From: Marasmius tenuissimus
Lineage: Eukaryota > Basidiomycota > Agaricomycetes > Agaricales > Marasmiaceae
Length of the DNA: 64,000 nucleotides
Assembly (NCBI GenBank): GCA_029532415.1
Contig: JAQOTA010000053.1
Span: 3,348,001-3,412,000, forward strand
Direction: 5' to 3'
In this document: positions 31,576-44,812 of the stretch, in pieces
Position numbering within the stretch: position 1 is the first letter of the stretch
How the letters are laid out: each line of letters starts with the position of its first letter
Notes under the pieces: generated by a model
The model's database searches: none
The model's input: only the letters and a program-made list of their open reading frames with translations
What the model was told of the DNA's origin: nothing
Made by a program: the position numbers and the translations under genes

Positions 31576-33389
31576 ACATGTGGCAAAGTGATCACCAATA
31601 TATTGCGCAAATTTCATACGGGACACGATATCCGAACTACTATGTTTAGAAGCGGCTAATAAAGCGGCGCACTGTAGGTTCGTATCAGTGTTAGAAGAAA
31701 GACTGAGATAAGGCACTTGCCTGTCATCATCAGATTCCGCAGATCCGATGGAGACCGAATCGTACTCAACATCATCAGAAAAACCAGCAGCATCTGCGAT
31801 CTCGCTGTCAATGTCTATGGCATCTCCACTTGCAATCTCCATACACAAAGAATTGTTAACAGCGTTCAATGCGATATGATCCTCACACTCAGAGTCGGAG
31901 TCCTCATAGAAAGAATCATAGAGGTCGTAAACCTTCTCGACACTCTTAGCACGCTTTGCAGGTGGAGCAGTGGAGAAGGGACCATCAATACGATGCTTGA
32001 GGGAGGAAGAGGAAGCAGCCACATATCCCTGTTCCATAGGTTCAAGGACGTGGGCATACTTGGGAACACCAAGACGATCGGCAAGACTGCGAGCAGCCTG
32101 AGCATTCTCAAAAACAGTACCACCAGAGGTAGCACCGGAGAAACACTGCATGTGGAGTGGATCCCGGGATTGGTCCGTGGGATGTACGACAGATGGAGTA
32201 TCAGGAACGATGGGGGGTGTGAAGATGGACAAATGAGCAAGGGACGCAATATGAGAATGACCCTTGTGAGAGGAGTCACCCTTGTTGTCCTGAGAATCAC
32301 CCTTCTTCTTCCTGCCACGTCAGTTGTTCTTCTTCTTCTGGTCATTGTGTTCTTAGACTGGTTTTTATTGTTAGACGACGATGAAGGAGGATTAGACTGT
32401 TGGTTAAACTTCAGGTCCTTGTCCTTCTTCTTGACAGAAGAAATGCGCGACGCAAGAGGAGCGGGTTTCCAAGCTTCGTAGTGGTTGATGACGGCATCAC
32501 AAGCCACTTCGAAAGTAAGTTCAGCTGGCGAGTTACCATTGGTAGCAAATTCACGAGCGTTGGCCCATGACTGTGGAATGATGGAGAGTAGGAGCATGGC
32601 TCTGACGAGAGTAGGAAGATCGATCTGAGCTTCAGTAAGCTGGCCGAATAGGAGTTCGAGTTTAGCAATCTCGGGAACGGGGTTACCACCGGACAAACGA
32701 AACTCCATGACTGACTTGAAGTCAGCCCAAACAGACACAGAAGTCTGTTGACCATAACGAGCCTTGATCTTCTCCCAAGCACCCCAAGCCGTATCATCAT
32801 CCTCAATAATACTCTGCACGGCAATGGTGGTGGTGGCACGTAGTGCACCCATAGCCTTGAATTCATACTTCTTCCAACGTTGATTATCCTTTTCATACCT
32901 GATAAGATCCTTCTCATACCTCTCCAAAGTGTTAGCATACTGCTCCAGGTCCTTAGCATACTGCTGCATCTGAGCGTCAGTAGGAGAGACCGTCTCCGTA
33001 CATGTAGTCGCTTCAGTGGTAGTTGTAGCAGCAACAGTGACAGTGCGAGTAGTTGCTTTCGGTTCAGTTGGTTCGGTAGGTTTCTCAGGTTCATCAGGTT
33101 CAGGATCGTCATTGGTGTAGTGGTCGTAGAACTCGTTGATCATGGCATAGGTACCAAGACCCTTGGACCACTTGCGCCAGTTGATACCGCTGAAGACTTC
33201 AACAGTGGGGATAAGGGTAGACATAACAGGAGCCATAGCAATCGGGAGTGATAAAACAACGATCAGCATATGTTCATCATCACAGGCAATGATAAAAGAA
33301 ATCACTGCACAGTCAACGGCAATAGCCATCAATTGTTGTTGAGGACACAGTCCACCATCGTCAAACATCAATGAAGATGTCAACTTCAC
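31576..33389 (-). pseudogene. Copia gag with frameshift into protease region
   Basis: From 33389 the frame runs through MAPVMSTLIPTVEVFSGINW (start of the probable gag at about 33239) and KWSKGLGTYAMINEFYDHYT, then a Thr/Glu-rich linker, and the Copia gag core (IAVQSIIEDDDTAWGAWEKI, then FGQLTEAQIDLPTLVRAML, and INHYEA). After NQSKNT the reading frame must shift by one base near 32346 to reach the downstream part (LSIFTPPIVPDTPSVVHPTD at 32232), and a TGA at 32320-32322 lies just after. The same two lesions are in the copy at 53383-54906. It is interrupted at 31576 by the DNA transposon. Gag builds the particle that packages element RNA. Confidence 0.85.
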
Positions 33390-33550
33390 AGGTCCAGAAC
33401 CGGTGTTAACGGTCTGCGCATCACAACAGCAATTAAGCAGTCACAATGGTTATCGAGTGCAACGACCACAATAGCACATCATCATAGGCAGCACACAATA
33501 AAGGTGCACATCCTAGAGAGCTGCCATTGCAGGGCACATTGATAGGGCAC

Positions 33551-33564
33551 CAGGGCCCATAACC
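33551..33564 (-). promoter_or_regulatory. Primer-binding site, half-tRNA-iMet type
   Basis: GGTTATGGGCCCTG on the minus strand directly after the 5' LTR; the expected Copia-type primer for a cleaved initiator tRNA. Confidence 0.85.
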
Positions 33565-33822
33565 TGTTGAGGCAGAGGTCCTGCCCATGCAGTGGCAGCA
33601 TGGGACAGACTAGCTCACCTGGAGATAGGCTTAGAGGCAGCAATGAGAGTAGTAAAAGTACTGGTATTGCATGTAGATACAGAGCTACTTATATACTATA
33701 CAGAGGTGGCTGTATCTTCTATAACAGGAGTGACTAGGAATAGCATAGATCATAGTGAAACAATTGAAGCATATATGCAGCCCGATAAAACGGTCCATAT
33801 ATCCAGTAGTCTGGATTCAACA
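33565..33822 (-). repeat. Copia 5' LTR (258-bp family)
   Basis: TGTTGA...TCAACA ends; contains a TATATAAGTA box on the minus strand near 33690. Matches the six other copies in the window. Confidence 0.92.
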
Positions 33823-35967
33823 GCAACCGGTTTGTATTTCCCAAACACCGACTTCACCGTTTGTAGATCTTTGGAGCCTAGTTCAAACTGCGAGAATACC
33901 TCGGCAACATCAGCCTCCGAGCTACCTTCTTCGCAAATCTGATCCATGGTTTCAAACATCCAAAGCACTTTCCCGACTCCAGCACTGTTATCTGGATGTT
34001 GCAACCATCCGTAGACAAGAATCTGATGTAGAGTATCGTTACTGACGAACTCAGTCAATTCCTCACCGTCCAACCGACACCCCTCAAACTGCATATGCTC
34101 TTTTCTAATTTCTTTTATTTGTTCAAAGACCCTCCCTAGGTCACTGAGTTCCGAAAGTAACGTTGAAAACAGGTTAGGTAGCTGGCCGGGTTTGGATTCC
34201 CGTTGTTTCTGAGCCGCAAGCTCTCGAATAATGATCTTTGCTAGCTCGCCCTCAAATCCAGTCTTGGAGGGGTCAGTCCCAAGGTTTCGTTCATAAGCAT
34301 CTATCAGTTCTGTTTGTCCGTAGTCTGATATGAAATCTAAGACGTCCATAAGTTTTCTCCAGGCTCCAAGCTTTCTAATCTCGAACCTTCTTAGTCTATC
34401 AAGTTCCTTTGGGAATTTCTTTGGAAATACAGCTTTGTACTTTGATCTAGGGACAGTACTAGGCCGAGACACCATCTTCCGAGGTGGTGGTCCTTTCCTC
34501 TCAGGTAGTGGTCTCTGCATGTACGAAGAGACAGTCCGCTTCGGAGGTTCCTGATCCAGACTCTCACGCCAAGTACTATATACACACTTTCCATCCTCGA
34601 TGGTTTGGTTGACATACACATCGAGCATTTCTGCTGCTTCAGCTTCCTCTGGCTCGGAGGCCAGCATAAATGCTTCCGCAAGCTCTTTATCATCAAATTT
34701 TCTCTGGTCTGGAATCTTGACTTTAGTTATATGGACTTGCCCAGCTTCATCCACTTCGAGTACTACGGCCACCTCTCCCTGATCTGGGATCAGTTCATCA
34801 AGGTATCGTGAAAATTTCCAGCCTCCTCCGATGAGTAGTTATTATCTTGTGGCTGTTCCTTACCACTTTCCGTTTCTTCAGCAGACTGCTGTTCCTCTGA
34901 GGGTTGTCCCATGTCTTTCAGGGTGTGCTCAAGTCTTTCGAGGCACGATCTTCTTACTTACCCTGTCCCCTCGGATAAGTTCCAATTGTCGACCTCTGTC
35001 CTGAGTTAGGGCATTGGATGGTCAATTCCTGATACCCGTTGGCATAGTTGTAAATTTGTGATTCTGTTAATACATCAAATGGCCGTCCTAGTAGCACTTT
35101 GTACGGTGCGCTATCTAAGATGTGCAGTTGCAAGTAGAATGTCAAGTCGCCGAAGCGGAAAGGCACATTACGAGCCAGTCCCCTCGTCTTCTTCAACTGT
35201 CCATTTGCACCCTGCATATGAATAACTGTGTCTGGGTCCCAATGTACACCGAGCCCAACAGTGACCATCATATCCATGGCAATGATCTACGACCTGCTAT
35301 CCAAGATGCTTTCTACCTCATCCAATTGGTTGATTTTAGGATATACTGACCTCAGTGCATCCGAGGTGCTCGCAACAATAATGATCTTGCTGCAGGCGCT
35401 CGACTCTATATCTTGTCAAAACACTTTGGTAATGTCCTTCTGAACCACTGCCCCGGCAGGCAACTCTCCAACTGCGACCTTCAGAACCTCGAACTGTTCA
35501 TCCAGGTCCATGTCAGATACTTGAACAACGTACGACACTTCTGTGCCAATCACCTTCTCAACTTTCTCAACGTCCTCAGAGGCAATCTTCTGAATAAAAG
35601 ACTCCACCGAAGTACGTTGAATAGCTCGGTTTCAAGCTTTGCATTGGAAGATCTTCTTAACTCCTGGAGAAATGGCTAGCAACTCTTCCTGCGTCACAGA
35701 AAGCTCTTGCTTCATCATCCTCTCCACAATATCTTCCTCCACGTCTGTGGACTTAATAAGTGTCCTTTTGGGTGCTTCCGAAGCGCCTGGACCTTGCGGC
35801 CTATGTGGTCCCTTCGAAAGTCTTAGGGTATCCGTGTTCGGGGTGACATGACGAACATTCCCCGCCACATCGCTAATAGAGACGACGTGATCTCTAGGTA
35901 TAGCCGGTCTGGTTACCGCTGGTACATCATCAAAAGGTCGTTTCACCGAAGGAGGTGGCGTAGTCAC
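33823..35967 (-). pseudogene. Gypsy protease and pol-linker region
   Basis: Three frames in order: residues from 35967 (ERMMKQELSVTQEELLAISP), then 35607 (IASEDVEKVEKVIGTEVSYV), then the retropepsin-like domain ending 34954 (GLGVHWDPDTVIHMQGANGQ, then YKVLLGRPFDVLTESQI). The protease active-site region reads ILDSRS-stop-II near 35300, where LDSGSQI is expected, so both the glycine and a glutamine codon are lost. The frame from 34772 (ITKVKIPDQRKFDDKELAEA) is the long linker before RT, ending SVFGKYKPVAV at the LTR junction. The RT itself is missing. Such linkers are typical of agaric Gypsy elements. Confidence 0.75.
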
Positions 35968-36522
35968 CGGGGTTGCGTCCTTATCTTGCCCAGTCCTTCC
36001 TCCTACAGGGTTTACACTTACAGATTCCTTGGAGGGTTCATCCTCCTCATCTGAAGATGCATGGGTATCAATTGTTGGTACAACCGCTCTAATCTCCCTA
36101 CGCTTCGGAGGCGGTGTATTAGGTCAAACAGAAACAGAAACCTCAGGCTCAGAAATTCTAACTTGTTTTTGTGGTTTTTCTTTATTTTCCTGCTTCCGCT
36201 TCCACTCTCTAATAGCTCATGGGGCTGGTGGTATTACTACCTGTGGAACCTCCGGAGTCACAGAACTCTTCTGAGGTGAGCTTCTGCGCTCCATCCTTGG
36301 TTGTTCTAGTTTTTTGACTCATCCTTCGACTCCATATTAAGGTAGGATTCCATCACATCCTCCATCAATCCAAGTCTGCCAGCCATTTCCTTAATCAACG
36401 GGTGATCCGCTATATCAGGGGCTGTCTTCTGCATGAAGCTCTCCCAGCCTGGCTCTTGCTCAGTCGTGAACAATACCGCCGTAGGGTCTTCCCCTCCACT
36501 GGTGTTAGGCCAGTGGTTAGCT

Positions 36523-37779
36523 TCAAGCTTTCTCCTTAATGATTTCCCATCTCTGCTTGTTCTCGCCGAATCTTACAAAAGGTACTGGAGAGCCATCGTA
36601 TAAGACGTACTTTCCTCCATCACCCTTCCGTATCCATCCTTTCTTGATACATTCCTCCTGGTAATCACATTCTGGCGCCATATGCCCGGTTTTGCCACAC
36701 ATGAAACAAGTAGTCCCTGTCGACATATCCTGAGCGGCTTTCCCCAGCATTGCGGTTCCCGTCTTCATAGGTGGTTTGTACCCACTAGAATAGGATGCCT
36801 TCGGCGGTTCTCTTGTCACTGAAGTCATGATCAGCTTCCGCAGTTCCACCAAATTATTATCCAGCGTCTTCTCGGATTTCTGCAGATTCTCGATCACCCT
36901 AGTCTGGAACTGTTCCATGTCTGACTGGAAGGTTTTCAGCTTTGTATTGTAGGTATCCACTTTTGCTAGCACCTTCATGGTATCATTGTCCAATTCTGTT
37001 TTCTTCGCTGGTTCAGACTTTCCAGGTGCTCTAAGTGTACCCTGCTGAACCTCTCTCGGTACTGGTACCTCTGCAGCGTCCCTCTTTATTTTTGATTCCA
37101 AAGAAGTCTGCATGTAGGTATATCTGCTCCCTGACTTCATGATCATCTCTGCCTGACCAATCACTTCTTCCAGGGTGTAAGGGTCCTGCTTCCGTCTTTC
37201 ACTTTCTTCCGCATTGCCTCCCCCTGTCTGAGCTTTCATTTGGGCTCTAATCTGCAATCCGTCCACAATGGCCTTCATCGCCATATAATCAAATGCTTTC
37301 AGAAACATATCTACTAGTGTCTTGTTGGACAACAACACTGGAGGCTTCTGAAGTTTTGCCGCTTCCATTCAGAACCTCCGAACAAAGGCATTGAATCTAG
37401 ACTCTGACACTTGTAGGGACATTGTAGCGAACTCATCAATGACCCTCCTCAGAGCTTCATGGCTTCCATACTTGGTGTCTATAGCCCATGCACTTTCAAT
37501 TTCTTTCTTGAATTCCTCCCAGCTGTGTCCTCTGCTCGATTTAAGAGTCTCTACTTCCTTCCGAAGCAAGTAACTCATGCTACTAATAGCACAAAATATC
37601 TTTGCTTCATCCATAGTGATCTTTTTCGCAACAAAGGCTGCTTTGACATCATTGAACCAACAGAGCCATTCGTCTTCCGTATTGCCCTGAAACACCACTG
37701 GGAACTTATGCGCCTTCCCCTTTTCAGACACCACCTGTTCTTTCTGTGCATCAGTCAGATCTCTCCAACTTTCTCTCGT
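36523..37779 (-). pseudogene. Gypsy gag with zinc knuckle
   Basis: Reads from the right edge (RESWRDLTDAQKEQVVSEKG) through FPVVFQGNTEDEWLCWFNDV and WEEFKKEIESAWAIDTKYGS, then a TGA at 37369-37371 (FVRRF-stop-MEAAK), then 281 more residues ending at 36523. The second part holds a coiled-coil-prone region and the CCHC knuckle CFMCGKTGHMAPEC near residue 227. Gag would assemble the particle and bind RNA. The 5' end of the gene lies beyond the LINE junction at 37780. About 550 bases (35968-36522) between gag and the protease region hold only short broken frames. Confidence 0.85.
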
Positions 37780-38831
37780 TTTCCTACATGGCTATGTCAT
37801 GCGGGGAAAGCAACCACTTTGTATTATTCACTGATTGCATTGCTGCAGCAAAGCGGGCAATTGACCCGTCCATACACTCAGGACAGAGTCACTCTCTGGC
37901 CATGTGTAGGGCGCTATCTGACTGGTTTGCAGGAGGAGGTGACCGCAAGGTGACCTTCATCCAAGTACCTTCAAAAGCGAAATGGAGTATTCACCAGGTC
38001 GCTCATGAATTTGTCAGAGGACTGCCCCCCGTAGGCGTGGGGGCAGTCCCCCAAACATCGCTGGATAGGCTTCGGCAAAAAGCCACAAAAGCAGGCCAGG
38101 ATGCGTGGGTATCACGCTTCCAAGACCCATCATATAGAGGCAGGCACTTTTACGAGCTACAGGATCTAAAAGATCGCCCTCTGCAGCCATCATACCTCAA
38201 AGGAGGAACATGGCTAAAGTTGGCCGCAGGGTCGCTTTCAATGACAACCAGAATGACCCGGTGCATTCTGGGGCACGCACCGATTGGAGAGTACTACCAG
38301 CGGTTTAATATTCAGGCAGATCTATCCTGCTTGTGCGGTGTGGAACCTGGTACCAGGGCACACGTACTTCACCGATGCTCAGAACTAGAGCGTGGAAATT
38401 TGCTTCATCGGCTTCCGGGCCTGATAGCTTACTTGAAGACAAACCCTAGGGCGTTTGCCTTCCCCTCCCAAGCAGAAGCAGAAGGAGTTGGGTAAGTGAT
38501 CTGGGCTGATGTGCTGGTATTAGCTCCCCGTAGACTATTCGGAGGGGTGTGCGGGCTCTTGCTGCCAGGCCTAGGTGGTGGGGGTGAAGGACGTGGGAGC
38601 TGGGGGCACCAGTGTGTCCTAGCCCATGATGATACAATCCTATCTACCACATAGTGTGGGGGAAACACTGTGGATACGTTCTGAGGGGCGGTTCCTATTG
38701 AGGCGCACCTCCTTTCTAGCGGGGGATCTAGTTATTACGCATTTGTGGGATGCTGCATTTGTATATAGCGACCGGACTGTGTTCGTACACCGGTATATAA
38801 GAATATGATTTTAAAAAAAAAAAAAAAAAAA
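37780..38831 (+). mobile_element. LINE 3' fragment with poly(A) tail
   Basis: Starts inside the RNase H coding region and ends with A runs at 38813-38831. It encodes ORF2 C-terminal residues to GVG at 38495 without interruption. Neither flank shows a target duplication (TTTCTCTCG left, GATCCTTCC right). Confidence 0.9.
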
Positions 38832-38855
38832 GATCCTTCCGTGGTGGGCTCCAGA

Positions 38856-40222
38856 TGTAAAGCGCCACTTGTGGTGTATAATAAAATCTAACTCGTAGGT
38901 CAAATCCTCCCAACACTCAAGAGTGTAGCTGAAGGGTGCGGGAATCGGGGATCGGCGTTGATCGTAGGTTCCGCTCTTAGCCAGACTGCAATAGTAGGCT
39001 GAAGGAAATCTGACTCAAGAAACTATCCAACTAAGGTAGCTTCGCCTCTGAAACCAGTTTGGAGGTCAAAAGTGGGGTTCAGAAGAGAGGTTTATAGGTT
39101 GTTTCGGAGAGTGTAGAGTTTGTTTGGTGCTTCAGAAGTGCGTTCTAAGGCTTCAACTAGCTTCAGAACCACTCAAACAGCGAGGGGCAACAAGACAATC
39201 AAATCAAACAATGGCAACAAAGACTCCAATCAAGTCTGTCAATAACCGACGACTAACTGTCAACGGCAAACAATATCCTCAGCCCAATTAGCTTCGGAAG
39301 TTCAATCAATAGCTCAGCCAGTCAAGCTGGCGTCGCAGACAAACAATGCAAAGTCAAGGTCAAGCAAGTGTTCAATGGATTTTCTAGGTTTGGGCAAACA
39401 AAGTTCTATTCCGTTCTAATGTCTCTCCAGAAGCGCTCCTGAGTCAACTAACTACCCAACAAGTGGAATAGCTTCGTATCCTCTGAATACTAATCGTATG
39501 GATTGCTTGGGGATCCTTGATGAGAACCCCACTGCTTATATACTCTAGGATGCGCTAATTCTACCGAATCGTACAAATATTGAATAAACCATGCCTCAGA
39601 GGCATAAACTACCTACTTTGGAATATACTTGGAGAGTTTTGTGTTTAATCTATGCTTTTGAACCCCAAAGTCAAAAACATTAATTTGCTTCGGAAGTATC
39701 ATCAGCCTCGAACATTCTCTAACATTCTTTTCTTCCGGGTCTCTCCTATCTATGGTTCCGTTCTGCCTATCTGCCTCTGCAGCATTGATTCTCCGGTTCT
39801 AGATTCTTCAATTGTCATAGGTCATCCGGTTCTGTCTGCTTCTGAAGCATATACTCCCTTCATCTGAAGCAAAGTATGTGCCTCCGATGCCTATACTCGT
39901 TAAGTTACCCAGCTGTCCATAGCCAGGTTGATGTCCCTTCTGTAGCTTGGATAGTTCTGACGTCCTGCCATCTATATGGCCGCCCCACTATATCCAATCT
40001 TGGTACCTTGGATACCGGGTAATAGTTCAATGGTTCAGCCAGAACTCCTACTTGATTCTTTGGTACACCATTCCTTTCTTTCTTAGTCCCTCGCCTTCTA
40101 GCGCAGTTGAGCTCTGTTGTTGCTACCAGCACCAACTATGCTCTTAGTACAGTTAATATCTCGATGCACAAGTACGAGGGAGGTATGTCAAAGGTGCAAC
40201 ACCTCCGATCACTTCTCGATCA
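38856..40222 (+). repeat. Probable 5' LTR and leader of Gypsy A
   Basis: Corresponds to 15716-17082 in the inverted copy with only scattered substitutions. Starts TGTAAAGCGCC; the 3' limit (CTCGATCA, followed by a TTTAGCGCC primer-site-like sequence) is a guess, because no second LTR is in the window. Confidence 0.45.
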
Positions 40223-40384
40223 TTGTTTAGCGCCCAGTGCCTGGTTCGGATCCACACCTCCGAAGTGCTAATTTCCTAGTTTCCGAAGTAAAATTTCCAC
40301 TTCAGTGGCAAGTCCAGAGGTCAGTATAAGCAAATACTAGGTCCTCCCAATTCCTTGCTTACTTTCCCCCAAGCGCACTATAGC

Positions 40385-41261
40385 ACGCTTGCATAACATT
40401 GAAGATCACTTCTGCAACTGGTGGTATCCAGAAGATTACTCTGATAAGATCAAAGAGTGCCGCATCATCCTACCCATTCCACTCGACGCAGAGCGAGAAG
40501 CTTGTTGAATCCGGACTACCGGATATATGGACCGTTGTATCAGGCCGCATAATATGCTTCAATCGTTTCACTATGATCTATGCTATTCCTAGTCATTCCT
40601 GTTATAGAAGATACAGCCACCTCTGTATAGTATATAAGTAGCTCTGTATCTACATGCAATACCAGGACTTTTACTACTCTCGTTGCTGCCTCTAAGCCTA
40701 TCTCCAGGTGAGCTAGTCTGTCCCATGCTGCCACTGCGTGGGCAGGACCTCTGCCTCAACAAAGCTATCCTCGGAATCATTTTCCAGCAGTTCTTCCTCA
40801 GTTGCCACAGATCCATCTACTGGGGCTACGTGATTCGTTACAACACGATCCAGGATGAAATCTATCTCTGCAAGGACACCTTTGACCACTTCATTCCTCA
40901 CAATGCCAGGTCTGTCATTGACATGGTCGCCGAGTCCATTGCTCGAGTTGGTTTCCTCAACTTCAAAACCGCTCGCACTCCTGGAGCCGTTAACACTTGG
41001 ATCAATGCCATTGTTAGTTGTGCTGAGTGCCCAGCACCTCCGAAGCTTGACTATACCAAGCTCTCGTTCTTCAGGTACTCCCCTGTCATGGGTCGTTGGC
41101 TCTCTCAATCCTTCTCTTTCTATAATCCTATCTTATGCGATCCATTCTATACCAATTATCTAGATCATGAAACCTTCATTGATTCTTATTATCCTGAAGA
41201 TTCCGACGTAGATAATTACTTCGGCTGGGACAAGGTAGCTTTAGCCAATATGGATGACTAG
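40385..41261 (+). pseudogene. Gag-like frame of Gypsy A, split by a solo LTR
   Basis: The upstream part (LHNIEDHFCNWWYPEDYSDK) runs into the LTR at 40503; the downstream part runs from 40767 (AILGIIFQQFFLSCHRSIYW) to a stop after VALANMDD at 41261. Position suggests gag, but no capsid motif is recognised. It is the same as the frame at 14677-15557. Bases 41262-41729 have no open frame. Confidence 0.6.
40503..40761 (-). repeat. Copia solo LTR (258-bp family) in Gypsy A gag
   Basis: TGTTGAATCC to CTCAACA, flanked by AAGCT on each side. Same position and target duplication as the solo LTR in Gypsy B (15177-15435). Confidence 0.92.
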
Positions 41262-41729
41262 CGTAACTGGTAGTATACTTAGTATACTTGAATCAATCAT
41301 GCCTCCAAAGTGAGGCCTTGACCTTATACCAAGCTTCTGAGGCTTGACTTAGTCCCACTTTCCGACCCTCCATGCTTCCGCAGTGACTTCCTCTGTCTAG
41401 CTTCTGCTAGTACAGGTCTTCGTCAAGTCTGATTCTATTATTCTAATCCTGAGTATGATGCCTCCGAGCCACTGGAGATATTCCCTTGATATGACTACAG
41501 GTCCTAGTCATGCCTCCAAAGTGATACTTTCGTCAGTTATACGACTCCTACAGTTTTCAGAGATAAGGAGGGATGCATCCGAGGCGCTATTCTCTCCTTA
41601 TGCTAGGATCTGAGCCTTTTACTAGCCGCTCGGGACTGGCTCTAGTACTCATATTACCTAGTCATTTCTTATTTGTTTTAGGCTAAAATCACACAAAAAC
41701 AAGGCTCCGAAGCTGCTTTTTAATAGCAG

Positions 41730-42161
41730 GTGCTAAACCAAGAGGGCCGAGCAGCGAAGCGTGCCAACAACAATTCCAATTTCAACTCCCGATCCAACAA
41801 CAACTCCGGAAATGGTTTGAACAACTCTTCCAGAGGTTCTGGCAGTTCCAGTGGCTCCAACAAGAGCTCCGGCAACTCTTCCAGCAACTCTTCTGGCAAC
41901 AAGTCCAACGCCAACAGCAACTCTGGGTCTAATCTGACTTCCAACACTACTAACCCGGTTGCCCAGTATCTTGGTAAGGACGGAAAGTTGAAGCCAGAAG
42001 AGAAGGAACGTCAGAAGAAGAACAACTTGTGCATGTTCTGTGGTGGAAAGCACAAGACAGATGATTGTAGGAAGCGATCTGCGGCCGGTTCTCAGGCTAA
42101 AGGTTGTGCTGCAGCTACTTCGGACGCCTCCACATCCAAACCGGATGAGGTGAAAAAATAG
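41730..42161 (+). pseudogene. Gypsy A gag C-terminal (nucleocapsid) fragment
   Basis: 143 residues: an Asn/Ser/Gly-rich tract, then the zinc-knuckle-like CMFCGGKHKTDDC. It ends at a TAG 125 bases before the first open part of pol. The amino acid sequence is the same as in copy B. Confidence 0.8.
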
Positions 42162-44812
42162 TCTGCAACTCTGAACCCTCGGAACGAGTTTGGAGTTGCA
42201 TTGAGCTGGATTGTTCCACTGAGGTAACTCTCAATGCAACCGCTCTTTCTTCGCCTAATTCTCTTACTGTTACTCTTTCTTCGAATATGTCTATTTCTTC
42301 TGATAAACACGAACAGTCATCCACTACTGTACCATTATCTTTTTCTGCTCTCGTTGATTCCGGTTTGTCCCACTGCTTTATAGATACAAAGTATGTGGAA
42401 TGTAACCAAGTACCTACCGTTCCAATACCACCTACTTCCCTTTGCCTTCTCAATGGTTCCCATGGTTCCACTATTTTGCGCATGGCCTCTTTACCTATCA
42501 TTTTTTCTTCTGGAGACATCCTTCTGATTGACTTTTATGTCACTCACCTTGATTTGGCTTGCAGCCTAGTTTTAGGATATAACTGGCTTCACCGCTACAA
42601 CTTGTTGGTTGATTGGTCAAACAACAGTATCAAATTCCGGACAAAGCCTATTCCGTCTCAGCTGGCCCTTCCGACTCGCTCTTCTGAGCCCTCGGAAGTA
42701 TCTCCTCAGCCTAGTTTGCCTCAGCGCAAGGCTAAGTCTCCATCTTATCCATTTGAGCCCATCTATTCCTACGCTGATCTTCTCTCAGCTCCGTCTGCTA
42801 TAGCTCCGAAGGTTTCCCTCATATCAGCTGGTGCTTACCTCCAAGCAAAGTCCAAGTCCAGTGCTCGGGCGTTCACCATCCAGATGACGCCTTCTGACTC
42901 GGTCTCCAGACACACAGCAGAACTTTCCGAGGAAGATTTGGCAATCATTCCGCCTGATTATCATGAATTCACTGACGTCTTCAGTCCAGAAATGACGAAA
43001 CAGCTTCTGTTGCATCGGGGAGAAGACGACATGAAGATTCAGTTAGAGGAAGGAACAGAACCACCTCTCGGTCCAATCTACTCTCTTTCTCAAATGGAAA
43101 TCACAGCTCTCTGGGAATTCATTGATGAACATCTCCAGGCTGGGCTCATCACTCCATCCAAATCTCCTTTCGGCGCTCCCGTTCTCTTCATCAAGAAGAA
43201 GAGTGGTGATCTTTGACTCTGTGTCGACTTCTGGGGTCTCAATAAGATTACCAAAAAGGATCGCTATCCACTCCCTCTCATCTCTGACCTTCTCGACGCA
43301 CCGCGGAAGGCTCGGATCTATACCAAGCTTGACCTCTGTCGCGCTTATCACCTTGTGTGTATCACCGACGGTGATGAATACAAGACCACTTTCCGGACCC
43401 ATTACGGCTCATTTGAGTGGCGGGTTGTGCCAGAAGGACTATCCAATGCACCTGCAGTCTTCCAATGCTTCGTCAATAACATTTTCTCCGATATGCTTGA
43501 TGTTAATGTTTTAGTTTACCTAGACGACATCCTCATCTATTGCGACAACATCTCCTCTCACAAGAAGCATGTCCGGGAGGTTCTCAAATGCCTCTGGGCA
43601 AACAGATTGTACTGCAAAGCCTCCAAGTGCGAATTCCATACCAATACTATCGAATACCTCAGCTACATTCTTTCGCTGGACGGTCTTCGGATGGATATGT
43701 CCAAAGTGGATATCATTACCAAGTGGCCTACGCCGCGCAAAGTTAAGAATATTCAATCTTTCCTCAGCTTTTGCAACTTCTATTGGTGTTTTATCTTCAA
43801 CTATAGTGCCATCACCATTCCTTTGACCCGCCTCACTCGGAAAGACATTCGTTGGAACTTCAGCCCGGAATGCCAGGCTGCCTTTGATACTCTGAAAGAG
43901 GCATTCACTCATGCTCCTATCCTTACACACTGGATTCCTGATCTAGAAATCATTGTGGAAACCGACGCATCCGACTATGCGTTGGCAGCTATCCTCTCTA
44001 TCCGGACCGACGACAGTGAGATCCATCCTATTGCATTCCACTCCCAGACTTTCACTCCTCCGGAACTCAACTACAATGTGCACGACAAAGAGCTCCTTGC
44101 CATCTTCAAGGTGTTCAAACGTTGGTGGCACTACCTGGAAGGTTCCGAGAATCCGGTTGACATGGTAATGGATCACAAAAATCTCGAATATTTCACTACT
44201 ATGAAGATTCTCACCCGACGTCAAGTACACTGGTCTGAGTACCTCTCTCACTTTAACATGGTAATTTGTTTCCGTCCTGGCAAGCTCAGTGCAAAACTGG
44301 ACGCTTTGACTAGACAATGGGACATCTATCCTAAAGAGGGGGATATGCCTTACGCCCATCTTAATCCACACAACTTCTGACCTGTATTCACTCAGGAACA
44401 ACTCACTGCTTCCCTCCATGCTACATTCCTTGAAGGTCCAGTTCTTCGTGCAAGCGTTATCATGGACGTCGAGCAGCTCCATGAAGACGTCTGAACTGCT
44501 CAGACAGAAGATTCCTCCCTCATTCAACACTTCTGAACCACTTCCGACACCTCCGACGAGACTAGATGGACTGCCGACAAGACAGGTTTCCTCTGTTTAG
44601 ATGACAGAATCTACGTTCCCAAAGCCAACAACCTCCGACTTAGAATCCTCCAACAATATCACGATCATATCATCTCTGGTCATTTTGGACAGAACCGGAC
44701 TCTAGAAACCATCCGGCATCAATATACATGGCTTCTCATCCGAGAGTTTGTGCAAGACTACGTTCGCTCCTGTGTAATTTGTGCACAGAACAAGACTCCA
44801 TGACATCGGCCA

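Larger units (their letters stand above)
22009..33822 (-). mobile_element. Ty1/Copia element split by a DNA transposon
   Basis: Minus-strand element with 5' LTR at 33565-33822, primer site, gag, and 3' LTR at 22009-22266. It is interrupted between codons of the gag-protease region by the DNA transposon at 24321-31575. It also has two internal deletions compared with the copy at 44813-55339: one at about 22968, between short AATCAC repeats, removing most of the RT, and one at about 23141, removing the linker region. The outer flanks do not form a target duplication, so one end has been rearranged. Confidence 0.88.
33823..37779 (-). mobile_element. Degenerate Ty3/Gypsy element (different family), internal part only
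   Basis: Gag with a zinc knuckle at the right, then a retropepsin-like region and the linker towards RT at the left, all on the minus strand. It is cut by the Copia LTR at 33822 and by LINE sequence at 37780. No LTR of its own is present. Confidence 0.8.

Noticed and set aside
22009..33822. Treating 22009-24320 and 31576-33822 as two independent truncated Copia elements
   Set aside because: The break falls at the same CATGTG, which is duplicated on each side of a DNA transposon with inverted repeats. The two parts rejoin in order as in the intact copy.
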